DNA of 21,257 nt from JAGBWK01 sp964462445 (GTDB lineage Bacteria; Bacteroidota; Bacteroidia; Bacteroidales; Muribaculaceae), in assembly GCA_964462445.1 (NCBI GenBank), contig CAYWXG010000046.1, positions 1 to 21,257 of the forward strand, read 5' to 3'. Shown in pieces: positions 7,172 through 15,432 of the stretch. The translations under genes were made by a program, and so were the position numbers. How positions within the stretch are numbered: the first letter of the stretch is position 1; every line of letters begins with the position of its first letter. The notes beneath the pieces were generated by a model that was not told where the DNA came from, did no database searches, and was given only the letters and a program-made list of their open reading frames with translations.

Positions 7172-7786
7172 TTACTTAAGGTCGATGGGACCTTCGCGAA
7201 TGATTTCGGGAGAAGATGAGTCCATCAGGTTGATAATTGCAGAAGGGATTTGTTGACGCACTCCGGAGTCGATAATAAGTGCAACGTCAGAGCTGAAACT
7301 GTCGGCAACTTCCATCATTGCAAGGTGGTAGTCATCGTTGTCAAATTCATCGACAATTAGTGAAGATGTGAACAACGGGCGACCGAAAGCGTTGGCTAAA
7401 TGTCGAGCGACGTCGTCGTCGGGAATTCTGATTCCGACCTCTTTGCGCCCTTTGAATGCTTTTGGGAGAGTGGATGCCGGAGGAAGGATAAAGGTGAAAG
7501 GCCCCGGGAGATTACGACGCATAACATCAAAAGCGTTATTGTCGATACGAGCAAATCGAGCGGCTTGGCTCAAGTCGGCACACATGATTGCGAGATGCTG
7601 TCGGCGCGGGTCGATATCTTTAAGGCGACACACATGTTCGAGGGCGCGTTGGTTGGTGGCATCACAACCGACGGCATATAGCGTGTCGGTGGGATAAATA
7701 ATCAATTGTCCATCTTCAAGAGCTTCGATAGCTTCGTCGATAAATCGCGAATTGATATTTCCGGGGTAAATACGGAGAGATTTCAT
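7172..7786 (-). CDS. YciO/YrdC/Sua5-type protein, possible threonylcarbamoyl-AMP synthase
   Basis: The 204-residue protein has the YrdC-like fold signature: IIYPTDTLYAVGCD (29-42), KDIDPRRQHLAIMC (56-69), NLPGPFTFILP (92-102), VGIRIPDDD (117-125) and FTSSL (139-143). The family makes threonylcarbamoyl-AMP for the t6A modification of tRNAs reading ANN codons. Length and block pattern resemble E. coli YciO more than the essential TsaC or the two-domain Sua5. It may therefore be a paralogue, and the cell may have another t6A enzyme elsewhere. It lies 39 bp downstream of the CNNM/CBS gene and is the last gene of the rho cluster. No clear terminator follows; the next structure is the MITE-like inverted repeat. 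Confidence 0.88.
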   Translation of the reverse strand: MKSLRIYPGNINSRFIDEAIEALEDGQLIIYPTDTLYAVGCDATNQRALEHVCRLKDIDPRRQHLAIMCADLSQAARFARIDNNAFDVMRRNLPGPFTFILPPASTLPKAFKGRKEVGIRIPDDDVARHLANAFGRPLFTSSLIVDEFDNDDYHLAMMEVADSFSSDVALIIDSGVRQQIPSAIINLMDSSSPEIIREGPIDLK

Positions 7787-7825
7787 GGAATAATATTGTA
7801 TATAAAAGATTAAGGGCGATTATTA

Positions 7826-9112
7826 TTAATTGTTATTTTCATGCGAACGGCTTACTATGAATTTGTCAATTCGCGCCCCGTCCATATCGAGGATTTTGAA
7901 ATGGAAATCATGCCATACGACAGATTCACCTTCGCTTGGGAGTCGGCGATAAGTGTCGAGGAACCAACCGGCAACAGTAGAAAAAGAAGATGGCTTATAG
8001 AGGTCTTCGGCTTCAAAGTAGGAAAGGAAGTCGTACCATTTAAATTGACCATCGACGATAAATTCGTTAGAAGTATTGTTGAATGGTGATATTTGAGGGT
8101 CGTCGGTTTGGTCGTTAATCATGCCGACAAGACCTTCGAGGACATCGCGCAGAGTGATTATACCTTGCATTTCACCGAATTCATCGCAAACGAGCGCGCA
8201 GTCAGAATGCCCGTTTTTCAACACTTCGAGGGCATTATATACCGACATGCTTTCCGGGAAATATAAAGGCTTAATGGCAATAGATTCGAGAGAGGCATTT
8301 TTGTCATCTAAAGCTTTGAGCAAATCGTTAAGCGATACGATACCCTTAACTTCTTTAGAATTTTCGCAATAGAGAGGATAATTGCGGTGGAGATTGTAAT
8401 GAATGATATCTTTGATTTCGCTGTTTGACATACGAGGGCTAAGGCTGACGATGTCGGTACGGTTGGTCATAATGCTACTAACAGTGAGGTCGCCCATCAC
8501 GAGAGCACGCTCCATAATGTCTTGTTCTACTTCTTGTACTTGTCCGGATTCGGTCCCTTCTTGTATTAGTGAACGGATTTCATCTTCAGTCACCATCGAC
8601 GATTTATCCTTAAATCCAAAAAGCTTTACTGCGATGTTGGTAGATGCGGAGAGCAACCAAATTACGGGCAAAGTGATAGTAGATAGCAACTTCATTACCG
8701 GGGCAATGCGAATGGCAATTTTTTCGGACTTGGATATGCCAATTCTTTTGGGAATAAGCTCGCCAATGACGATAGAGAGGTATGTGACAACGGCTACGAT
8801 TAGAATTTGGGCAAGTTGATGCGCGGTATTATCGGAAATTCCGAGTTCGCAGAAATAATCTCCGAGGCTATTAGCAAAAGCCGCACCGGAGAACAAACCG
8901 GTCAATATCCCAATAAGAGTGATTCCTACTTGTACCGTAGATAAGAATTTGTCGGGGTCTTCAATAAGTTGTAGCGCTATTTTTGCGCCGCGACTTCCTT
9001 TTTTTGCCTCGGTAGAGAGTTTCGTTTTACGTGCTGACACAAGGGCAATTTCCGACATTGAAAATAGTCCATTGAGAATAATTAGCACTATTATAGTGAT
9101 AATATCAGTCAT
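7826..9112 (-). CDS. CNNM/CBS/CorC-HlyC family membrane protein
   Basis: This 428-residue protein belongs to the 'hemolysin family' (CorB/TlyC/CNNM) associated with magnesium and other cation efflux. The CNNM (DUF21) membrane domain covers about 1-190, with at least three hydrophobic segments. It includes NGLFSMSEIALVSARKTKL (14-32) and the YLSIVIGELIPKRIG stretch (111-125) typical of the family. Two CBS domains follow (about 205-270 and 275-335), likely nucleotide sensors. A CorC_HlyC domain closes the protein (about 345-425, FIVDGQFKWYDF). Length and order are complete. It sits 44 bp after the B3/B4 gene in the rho cluster. Haemolysis is not implied by the old family name, and the transported ion cannot be read from sequence. 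Confidence 0.92.
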   Translation of the reverse strand: MTDIITIIVLIILNGLFSMSEIALVSARKTKLSTEAKKGSRGAKIALQLIEDPDKFLSTVQVGITLIGILTGLFSGAAFANSLGDYFCELGISDNTAHQLAQILIVAVVTYLSIVIGELIPKRIGISKSEKIAIRIAPVMKLLSTITLPVIWLLSASTNIAVKLFGFKDKSSMVTEDEIRSLIQEGTESGQVQEVEQDIMERALVMGDLTVSSIMTNRTDIVSLSPRMSNSEIKDIIHYNLHRNYPLYCENSKEVKGIVSLNDLLKALDDKNASLESIAIKPLYFPESMSVYNALEVLKNGHSDCALVCDEFGEMQGIITLRDVLEGLVGMINDQTDDPQISPFNNTSNEFIVDGQFKWYDFLSYFEAEDLYKPSSFSTVAGWFLDTYRRLPSEGESVVWHDFHFKILDMDGARIDKFIVSRSHENNN

Positions 9113-9156
9113 ATTAAGTTATTGATAGAAACGAACGGGAAATGCAAATATTAAAA

Positions 9157-9843
9157 TCAGTCGTCAGACGTAGAAGCTCGGACGATGCGAGATTGGATGT
9201 CGGTTGCGGCGCAGTAGTCGGATAGCAGACGGCGTGCTTCGGCGTCGATTTCGGCGTCTGTCATATCGGCGTCGCCGTAGATGTTGACAGTAACGAGAAT
9301 GTGTCGAGTATCGGTGTCGACAGCAGTTCGTATGTGGTCGGAAGTGGGAGTGCCGATACCTCCGATTGCATCACGAATGATAGGCAGATTTTCGATGTTT
9401 AGTTCGCCACGTCCTATTCCGGTGTAAGGCTCATCGGGGAGTCCGCGACCGAGAGTAATGGTGTTACCCTCAATTTTGTTGCGGTCGAAAACCCCTAATG
9501 AGCAACCGCATTTTAGCGAAAGCAGATTTCCGGCATCGGCAAGATTGTTTACCACATATAAGCCGAGATTCTTGATGATGCGACGCGACATCTGCTCTTG
9601 TGAAGGTCGGTAACGGTTGGGGTCTTTCCCAAAGCGTTTGTAAGCAGCACGAGTGGCCGCAATTCCGGGACGTTGGTTAATGTCGGCAATCACCATTATT
9701 TGTTGCATAGATTGCGCGAATCGGTTGATTTCCTCTGTGAGAGCCTCCGGAGTGTCGCCACCTTCTACGTCGGCCTCTATCTGAAGCATGCGATAATCGG
9801 GCGCAAGAGATTTGAATTCGTCGGAAAAGGCTACTTCTATCAT
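9157..9843 (-). CDS. B3/B4 tRNA-binding domain protein
   Basis: The 228-residue protein is a stand-alone B3/B4 domain (PF03483), the fold found in the beta subunit of phenylalanyl-tRNA synthetase, where it contributes to editing. Stand-alone members are widespread but mostly uncharacterised; trans-editing or RNA binding is a common guess. Conserved blocks are RPGIAATRAAYKRFGKDPNR (58-77), NNLADAGNLLSLKCGCSLGV (99-118) and IGGIGTPTSDHIRTAV (160-175). It is complete and lies 27 bp downstream of queF. Two more genes with tRNA links, queF and the YciO-type gene, are in the same cluster. Confidence 0.85.
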   Translation of the reverse strand: MIEVAFSDEFKSLAPDYRMLQIEADVEGGDTPEALTEEINRFAQSMQQIMVIADINQRPGIAATRAAYKRFGKDPNRYRPSQEQMSRRIIKNLGLYVVNNLADAGNLLSLKCGCSLGVFDRNKIEGNTITLGRGLPDEPYTGIGRGELNIENLPIIRDAIGGIGTPTSDHIRTAVDTDTRHILVTVNIYGDADMTDAEIDAEARRLLSDYCAATDIQSRIVRASTSDD

Positions 9844-9870
9844 TGTTGCAAAGGGTTGTAGGTGGAGATA

Positions 9871-10341
9871 CTAAAAAGAGTCGAGAAACGAAGCTTGGAG
9901 GCGTTTTTTTACCAACCATTGATGCTCCTCGTCGCCGTAGTTGGCGAATGGATAAATAGCGATACCACCGCGTGGGGTGAAAATACCTTTTACTTCGATA
10001 TATTTCGGGTTCATGAGTTGACAAAGGTCCTTCATGATGATGTTGATGCAATCTTCATGAAAGTCGCCGTGGTTGCGAAAGCTGAAAAGGTAGAGTTTCA
10101 GACTTTTGCTTTCAACCATGCGCTCTTGCGGAATGTAGTTGATGATAATTTTGGCAAAATCGGGTTGCCCAGTTTTAGGACAAAGGGAAGTGAATTCGGG
10201 GCAAGTGAAAGTGACGAGATACTCGTTGTCGGGGTGCTTGTTGATAAAAGTTTCAAGCACTTCGGGAGCATATTGAGTAGGGTATTTCACTCCGGTGTTG
10301 CCAAGGAGTGAAATACCTTCGAGTTGTTGTTGGTTGCGCAT
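9871..10341 (-). CDS. queF: NADPH-dependent 7-cyano-7-deazaguanine reductase (QueF, type I)
   Basis: QueF reduces preQ0 to preQ1 in the cytoplasm, the last free-base step of queuosine synthesis before insertion into tRNA. At 156 residues this is the short single-domain type. The catalytic Cys is Cys54 in SLCPKTGQPDF, with Asp61 in the same block. The NADPH-binding motif ESKSLKLY is at 77-84, and the substrate pair His95-Glu96 is in GDFHED. All key residues of the B. subtilis-type enzyme are present. It starts 26 bp after the rho stop and is followed 27 bp later by the B3/B4 gene. No other que genes are in the window. Confidence 0.97.
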   Translation of the reverse strand: MRNQQQLEGISLLGNTGVKYPTQYAPEVLETFINKHPDNEYLVTFTCPEFTSLCPKTGQPDFAKIIINYIPQERMVESKSLKLYLFSFRNHGDFHEDCINIIMKDLCQLMNPKYIEVKGIFTPRGGIAIYPFANYGDEEHQWLVKKRLQASFLDSF

Positions 10342-10367
10342 AGAGGGAAGTAGTTAGAGTTGGAAGA

Positions 10368-12386
10368 TTAGTCGCCCATGGTGCGCAACAATTCGTCGTT
10401 GTCGCGGGTGCGTTCCATTCGTTCTTTGATAAATTCCATAGCTTCGATAGAGTTGCGGTCGGAGAGGAAACGGCGCAAAATCCACATACGGTTGAGGGTT
10501 TCGGTGCGAAGCAACAGGTCGTCGCGACGAGTGCTTGACGCGGTGATGTCGACGGCCGGGAAAATGCGTTTGTTTGAAAGTTTTCGGTCGAGTTGCAATT
10601 CCATGTTACCTGTACCTTTGAATTCTTCAAAGATAACTTCGTCCATTTTAGAACTTGTCTCGGTGAGAGCAGTGGCGATGATAGTGAGAGATCCTCCGCC
10701 TTCGATGTTTCGAGCGGCACCGAAGAAGCGTTTCGGTTTTTGTAGAGCGTTGGCATCGACACCACCCGAAAGGATTTTGCCGGAAGCGGGGCTTACGGTG
10801 TTGTAGGCGCGAGCCAATCGAGTTATGGAGTCGAGCAAAATGACGACGTCGTGACCGCATTCAACCATGCGTTTAGCCTTTTCGAGAACAATTCCGGCGA
10901 TTTTAACGTGGCGTTCGGCGGGTTCGTCGAACGTAGAAGCAATAACTTCAGCATTAACCGAACGCATCATGTCGGTAACCTCTTCGGGACGCTCATCAAT
11001 AAGTAGAATCATGATGTAGGTTTCGGGGTGGTTTTCTGCGATAGCGTTAGCGATGTCCTTGAGAAGAAGAGTCTTACCTGTTTTTGGAGGCGCAACAATC
11101 AGTCCGCGTTGTCCTTTTCCGATAGGAGAGAACATATCGACTACGCGAGTAGAGATGTTGCAGGAACTACCGGAAGTGAGGTCGAATTTCTCATCGGGGA
11201 AAAGGGGCGTAAGGTGTTCAAAGAGGTTGCGGTCACGAATATATTCGGGAGAGCGACCATTGACCATCAAAGCTTCGCTCATAGGGAAGTATTTGTCGCC
11301 TTCGTGAGGTGGACGAATAGTACATTCAACAACATCACCTTGACGCAGAGCGTATTGCTTGATTTGTTGCTGGGTGATATATATATCGTCGGGAGAAGAA
11401 AGATAGTTGTAATCGCTTGAACGCAAGAAACCGTATCCTTCGGGCAGAATTTCAAGAACCCCTTGAGCGGTGATTAGTCCGTCGAAATTGTAACGATGCT
11501 CTTGGCGCTGTTGTTGCTGCTGTTGTTGGTTTTGCTGTTGCTTATTGCGATTTTTCTTATTCTTTTTATTTTGATGTTGTTGTTGATTCTGTTGCTGATT
11601 TTCGTTGCCCGGTTCGTAGATGATTATAGGAGCAGCGGCGGCAGCAGCAGCGGCTTCTTCGCGCTCCTTTTGAGAACGAGGCGCGAAAGTTTTTCCGGCA
11701 GCGCGAGGGAAGAAAGACCCGAATGAAGAATTAGACTGTTGGCGTTGTTGTTGCTGTTGTTGCTGAGGTTTTTGATTTCCTGCCTCGGGCTGATTGTTTT
11801 CGTTTTGAGCTACATCATTAGTATTGGCAGTAGAATCGGTTTCAGTTGCAACGACATTGGAGGCATCTTCGGGTTGCGGCTCAGAGCTCTGTTCGGTTGA
11901 CGGCTGAGCCGACTCAACGGTGGTTGCAGAGACTTCGTTCTCTTCCGATTTAGTTTTAGGTTTTCTACCACGACGTTTCTGAGTCGGAGCAGTTTCCGTT
12001 TCGTTGTCGGTAGGTTGCTGTTCAACCTCCGGTTGAGCATCATTTGCTTTAGCTTGCGACTTGCGTCCACGGCGTTTAGGCACTTCTTCGTTGTTGGGCT
12101 CCGGAGTCGTGTCGGCATTGGCGATTGCTACTTCGGGCATTGTTGCCTCTGTAGTTTGATTAACTTTTTGCGACGTTTTATCAGCGCGTTTTTCGCGAGG
12201 TTGTCGACGTTTACGTTCCGTTACGTTGTTTGCTGAAGAGGAAGCAACGGTTATAGCTTGATTATCAAGAATGTCGTAAATAATATCTTGTCGATGTTCG
12301 GGGTTGAATTTTTTTATCCCCATCAATTCAGCGACTTGGCGAAGTTGGTTGTCGTCCATCGCTGAAAGTTCATGAATATTATACAT
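10368..12386 (-). CDS. rho: Transcription termination factor Rho with a large disordered N-terminal insertion
   Basis: Rho is the hexameric RNA helicase that terminates transcription. This copy has 672 residues against about 420 in E. coli. Order: a Rho_N helical domain (1-45); a low-complexity insertion (about 50-297); the cold-shock-like RNA-binding domain beginning YNFDGLITAQGVLEILPEGYGFL (in part, 299-321); and the RecA-like motor. Walker A is APPKTGKT (432-439), catalytic DER is at 464-466, Walker B is VVILLDS (514-520), the Q-loop region is GGVDANAL (541-548), and the R-loop region follows at about 571-601. The insertion has two AT-hook-like KRRGRK motifs (104-109 and 137-142), an acidic S/T/E part, and Q/N runs at 208-214 and 264-294. 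Similar long insertions are known in Bacteroidetes Rho, and in Bacteroides thetaiotaomicron the disordered region was reported to drive phase separation. The gene has its own promoter and a leader of about 300 nt, and heads a five-gene cluster. Confidence 0.97.
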   Translation of the reverse strand: MYNIHELSAMDDNQLRQVAELMGIKKFNPEHRQDIIYDILDNQAITVASSSANNVTERKRRQPREKRADKTSQKVNQTTEATMPEVAIANADTTPEPNNEEVPKRRGRKSQAKANDAQPEVEQQPTDNETETAPTQKRRGRKPKTKSEENEVSATTVESAQPSTEQSSEPQPEDASNVVATETDSTANTNDVAQNENNQPEAGNQKPQQQQQQQRQQSNSSFGSFFPRAAGKTFAPRSQKEREEAAAAAAAAPIIIYEPGNENQQQNQQQHQNKKNKKNRNKQQQNQQQQQQQRQEHRYNFDGLITAQGVLEILPEGYGFLRSSDYNYLSSPDDIYITQQQIKQYALRQGDVVECTIRPPHEGDKYFPMSEALMVNGRSPEYIRDRNLFEHLTPLFPDEKFDLTSGSSCNISTRVVDMFSPIGKGQRGLIVAPPKTGKTLLLKDIANAIAENHPETYIMILLIDERPEEVTDMMRSVNAEVIASTFDEPAERHVKIAGIVLEKAKRMVECGHDVVILLDSITRLARAYNTVSPASGKILSGGVDANALQKPKRFFGAARNIEGGGSLTIIATALTETSSKMDEVIFEEFKGTGNMELQLDRKLSNKRIFPAVDITASSTRRDDLLLRTETLNRMWILRRFLSDRNSIEAMEFIKERMERTRDNDELLRTMGD

Positions 12387-12697
12387 GTTAAATTATCTAA
12401 TATGATAAGTTAAAAATATGATTTTCAATGTGTTTTGGCTTGATGTGAAGGGCATTTAGCCATGGGATTTATTGAGATGTTGGGAAAACTTTAATGCCCA
12501 AAATGATAAAATAGAAAATGGAATTATATCACCCGTTTTAGTTATATACAGCTAAAAGTTGATACTTGTTTGCTAACGTGAATTGCTGAAAAGATGTAAG
12601 GGGGGATGAAAATATGTTTAGTTATAATCAATTATGTATTTGTCTAAATGACATTAATTATAGGCTATTAAAATGCCCGATACTCATATTTTCGATG
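12387..12697 (-). promoter_or_regulatory. Long untranslated leader of rho
   Basis: The promoter at 12728-12698 places the start of the rho transcript near 12691, leaving about 300 nt before the ATG. The stretch is AT-rich without a credible ORF. It includes a C6 run on the transcript strand (complement of the G6 run at about 12601-12606). In E. coli, Rho limits its own synthesis by early termination in its leader; a similar role here is inference. No riboswitch fold is recognised. Confidence 0.45.
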
Positions 12698-12728
12698 CAA
12701 ATTTAGTAAAATAAATTAAACTCGCAAA
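12698..12728 (-). promoter_or_regulatory. rho promoter
   Basis: On the minus strand TTTG (12728-12725), 19 nt, then TAAATTTG (12705-12698) match the Bacteroidetes primary-sigma consensus exactly. It lies between the end of the DUF4954 gene and rho, and is the only strong match I found in the 452-bp gap. Confidence 0.7.
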
Positions 12729-12838
12729 ATTCCCATAAAAATTATTAAACGCCAAAGTATAAGATTAAAAGTATTCCGAATTTAGATTATTAGACCTAAT
12801 GATACTTAAAAAGGGGTTATGAAAATGTTGGCGTAATT

Positions 12839-14743
12839 TTAATAAGGGAGGGGGTAGTTGGTAGCGGAAAAAACTTTTCTGACGAAATCTTCCGAACGAC
12901 TTTTGCGATTGTTGATGAGAGCCTGAATTGCACTGTCGTTGAGGTTGCCTCTGACGTTGCTGAAGTCGGATTCTTTAGTGTTGGGACCGGCTTGACCGAA
13001 ACCTACTGAGATGTTGCTATTGTTGAAGTCAAATTCTTTTTCAGCATCATTGCAAATTAGTTTAAATAAGGAATTATCCAACTCTTCCCACTTGGAAAGT
13101 AAATAATATTCACATAACTTAGGGGAAAGCTTGGCGGTATTGATGTTGCATAATTCATCGAGTTTAGTTGCAACCCAATTCCATTCATATTCGCGATAGA
13201 GGCAGTCCCACTCGCGAGGGGTGAATTCGCAGTTGCTCAACACCTCGGCCGGAGCAATCATTCCTGCAATATCAATCCAATTTTTAGCATAGAAGTTCCC
13301 CTCTTTTTTTATCGACAACCTGTCGATAATACGTTGTAATAATTTGCCAATAAGATAGTGGCGCAGGGCTGTATGGTAAAGTTCTATTGCACGCTTGGCA
13401 TGGGATTTTTTTATGTAGAACCCGTTGTAGTGGTATATCTCGGCATCGAGTTGAGAGTTTATTAAGTTGTAGAGCAGGTCGAGCCCTTCGATTATGCGTT
13501 GAGCGATATGGGGATTTATGAGTCCGAATGTGATAATATCGGCAGAATTTTCGGAGCGTTTGTCGCGACGAGGCCATTTGTCGACATCTCGTTCTATGCC
13601 GATATTCCCAAGGGCAATAGCCGGAATAACGAAAGTTGAGCCATCGTTTTCAACTACGTAGGAGAAAGGTAGCGAAGAAGTGTCGGGGTGGGACTTGATA
13701 TGCCCCATGACAGTTGAGAATGCACCAATATGAGCCGGCCACATGACGTAGGAATCGGAGGCTAATTTCACACCGCGCTCAAATATCCCATGATGGCAAG
13801 GCCCACTTTTATAGAGATGGTTGCTTTGGTTGGCACCCGAACCGGCATTGAACATCGAGGTCATAGCTCCGATGAGCAGTGTCGCCTTGTGCATCGAAAC
13901 AGTGAAAGGCCCGGCAAAGAGTGCGGCAGCTTCACCATTTTCAAGAATGCAGTTAGAGAAAATGAGAGAATGGTGGGCAGCAAACCCATTTGCAACGCGA
14001 CTGCCATCGCCAACGAAAACGTGGTCGATACGGGCTGCAGAATTGACAACGGAATTTTGCGCTAAAATGAAGTTTGAGGCATTGACGTCGGAGCCAATAA
14101 ATGCGCTATGACCGATTGTGCCGTTGACCAAACGAGATGCCCCGTTTATAGTCGCCTGAGACCTTATGTCGACGCTGTCGATATGTCGGGTGTTGATGAT
14201 TTGAACACCTTGCCCAATAGTGGCTCGGCCCTTTTTTTGCGACTCGGCATATTGCTTGATATTGTCCTTGAGCTTATTGACTAAATCCATGTCGTTGCGT
14301 GCCATTGCAATAATCCAAGCTTGTTGAGCTGTCAGTTTGTCGTACATAGGGACTTCGCGTCCACCGGATTCGCTCAGCACCTCAATTTCGATGCCGTTTC
14401 CAAAGGTGGAACCAGGGGCGCAGGATATGGTGCCGACGTTGCGAATGATGACATTGTCGTCGATAGAGCAGTTGGCAATTTTATCTCCTACGTTGGCAAT
14501 ATGAGTGCTACGCCCGATGATGCAGTCAACGATAGTGGCGTTGTATATTCCGGCATTGTAGATGGATGAATCGCAAGCTGATGCGTCGGAGCTGCGTAAA
14601 ATTATATTGCCGGCGAAAGTGACGTTGCGGTATTGCTCGGGAGAGAATGGATTTTCGACTTTTATATTTCCCCATGACGAGCAGTGGCAACCATGACGCT
14701 GGAGAGTGTCGATTTCAGTTGGAGTTAAAAGTCGGAGGTCCAT
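12839..14743 (-). CDS. DUF4954 family protein with left-handed beta-helix repeats
   Basis: The 634-residue protein matches the Bacteroidetes DUF4954 family, which has no assigned reaction. Hexapeptide-type repeats of acyltransferase/nucleotidyltransferase beta-helices are visible at about 40-115 and again at 172-295, with alternating I/V at turn positions. A helical segment (135-170) separates them. The C-terminal half (from about 380) is mostly helical with many aromatic residues. There is no signal peptide, so it is probably cytoplasmic. It starts 4 bp after the rfbC stop, so the two are very likely translated together. A role in sugar-nucleotide or envelope polysaccharide metabolism is inferred from this pairing and from the GlmU-like gene diverging from them. 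No terminator was seen at its 3' end. Confidence 0.85.
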   Translation of the reverse strand: MDLRLLTPTEIDTLQRHGCHCSSWGNIKVENPFSPEQYRNVTFAGNIILRSSDASACDSSIYNAGIYNATIVDCIIGRSTHIANVGDKIANCSIDDNVIIRNVGTISCAPGSTFGNGIEIEVLSESGGREVPMYDKLTAQQAWIIAMARNDMDLVNKLKDNIKQYAESQKKGRATIGQGVQIINTRHIDSVDIRSQATINGASRLVNGTIGHSAFIGSDVNASNFILAQNSVVNSAARIDHVFVGDGSRVANGFAAHHSLIFSNCILENGEAAALFAGPFTVSMHKATLLIGAMTSMFNAGSGANQSNHLYKSGPCHHGIFERGVKLASDSYVMWPAHIGAFSTVMGHIKSHPDTSSLPFSYVVENDGSTFVIPAIALGNIGIERDVDKWPRRDKRSENSADIITFGLINPHIAQRIIEGLDLLYNLINSQLDAEIYHYNGFYIKKSHAKRAIELYHTALRHYLIGKLLQRIIDRLSIKKEGNFYAKNWIDIAGMIAPAEVLSNCEFTPREWDCLYREYEWNWVATKLDELCNINTAKLSPKLCEYYLLSKWEELDNSLFKLICNDAEKEFDFNNSNISVGFGQAGPNTKESDFSNVRGNLNDSAIQALINNRKSRSEDFVRKVFSATNYPLPY

Positions 14744-14747
14744 AGTT

Positions 14748-15302
14748 TTAAAAGCTAAAATTTTCGGCTACTTCATCGAAACTATATCCGCGCAAATCTT
14801 TGTCGGATAGGAGCATGTCGGCAGATGCTATGCGCCAATCAATGCCTAATTTGGGATCGTCGAAACGTAGGGTTGCTTCAGCATTTGGCGCGTAAACGTT
14901 GTCGACCTTGTATTGAAATTGAGCAACGTCGCTAAGCACAACGAAGCCATGGGCAAACCCACGAGGAATAAATAGTTGTCGTCCGTTTTCATGAGATAGC
15001 TCAACGGCGATATGTTGACCGAAAGTTGGAGAGTCCTTGCGCAAGTCGACAGCGACATCGAGTACCGTACCTTGCGAAACTCTGACTAATTTTGCTTGCG
15101 AAAATTCTCCTTTTTGGAAATGTAGACCTCGCAACACACCTCGTGATGAAAAAGATTCGTTGTCTTGAATAAAATTAACGTTGCCAACGTGGTTTTTGAA
15201 CTCTTCCAATTTGAAAGTTTCAGAGAAATAACCTCTCGCATCACCGAAACGTTTAGGCTCGATAATCCAGACGCCTCTGATATTTTGCTCTATAAATTGC
15301 AT
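14748..15302 (-). CDS. rfbC: dTDP-4-dehydrorhamnose 3,5-epimerase
   Basis: RmlC/RfbC converts dTDP-4-keto-6-deoxyglucose to the dTDP-4-keto-rhamnose form, third step of dTDP-L-rhamnose synthesis in the cytoplasm. The 184-residue length is standard. Catalytic residues are in place: His61 in RGLHFQ, Lys71 in QAKLVRV, Tyr131 in FQYKVDN, and an Asp at 167/169 in LSDKDL. The FIPRGFAHGFVVLS block (111-124) is diagnostic of the cupin core. The other rhamnose genes (rfbA, rfbB, rfbD) are not in the window. This gene is coupled to a DUF4954 gene 4 bp downstream and diverges from the GlmU-like gene across 130 bp. Confidence 0.95.
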   Translation of the reverse strand: MQFIEQNIRGVWIIEPKRFGDARGYFSETFKLEEFKNHVGNVNFIQDNESFSSRGVLRGLHFQKGEFSQAKLVRVSQGTVLDVAVDLRKDSPTFGQHIAVELSHENGRQLFIPRGFAHGFVVLSDVAQFQYKVDNVYAPNAEATLRFDDPKLGIDWRIASADMLLSDKDLRGYSFDEVAENFSF

Positions 15303-15328
15303 GAATTAAAATTTAACCAACTTCGTAG

Positions 15329-15358
15329 TTGAATGTTTTGGCAAATTTAGTAAATTTG
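15329..15358 (+). promoter_or_regulatory. Promoter in the rfbC / GlmU-like divergent region
   Basis: TTG (15329-15331), 19 nt, then TAAATTTG (15351-15358) give a plus-strand promoter with a leader of about 70 nt to the ATG at 15433. The overlapping sequence CAAATTTAGTAAATTTG (15342-15358) is nearly palindromic. It therefore also gives TAAATTTG on the minus strand (15349-15342), with only a weak CTG -33 element for rfbC at 15372-15370. Confidence 0.45.
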
Positions 15359-15432
15359 TGAAATAATTACAGATGCGATAAGCAATTTTTTTGCTGTCAG
15401 TCGAAGTTTGGTAGAACAAGTAGTAAAAAATT

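Noticed and set aside
9862..10311. 149-codon plus-strand frame
   Set aside because: Antisense to queF, which has all catalytic residues in place.
11496..11726. 76-codon plus-strand Leu-rich frame that looks like a membrane peptide
   Set aside because: It is the reverse reading of the CAA/CAG (poly-Gln) codons of rho, which gives poly-Leu by necessity.
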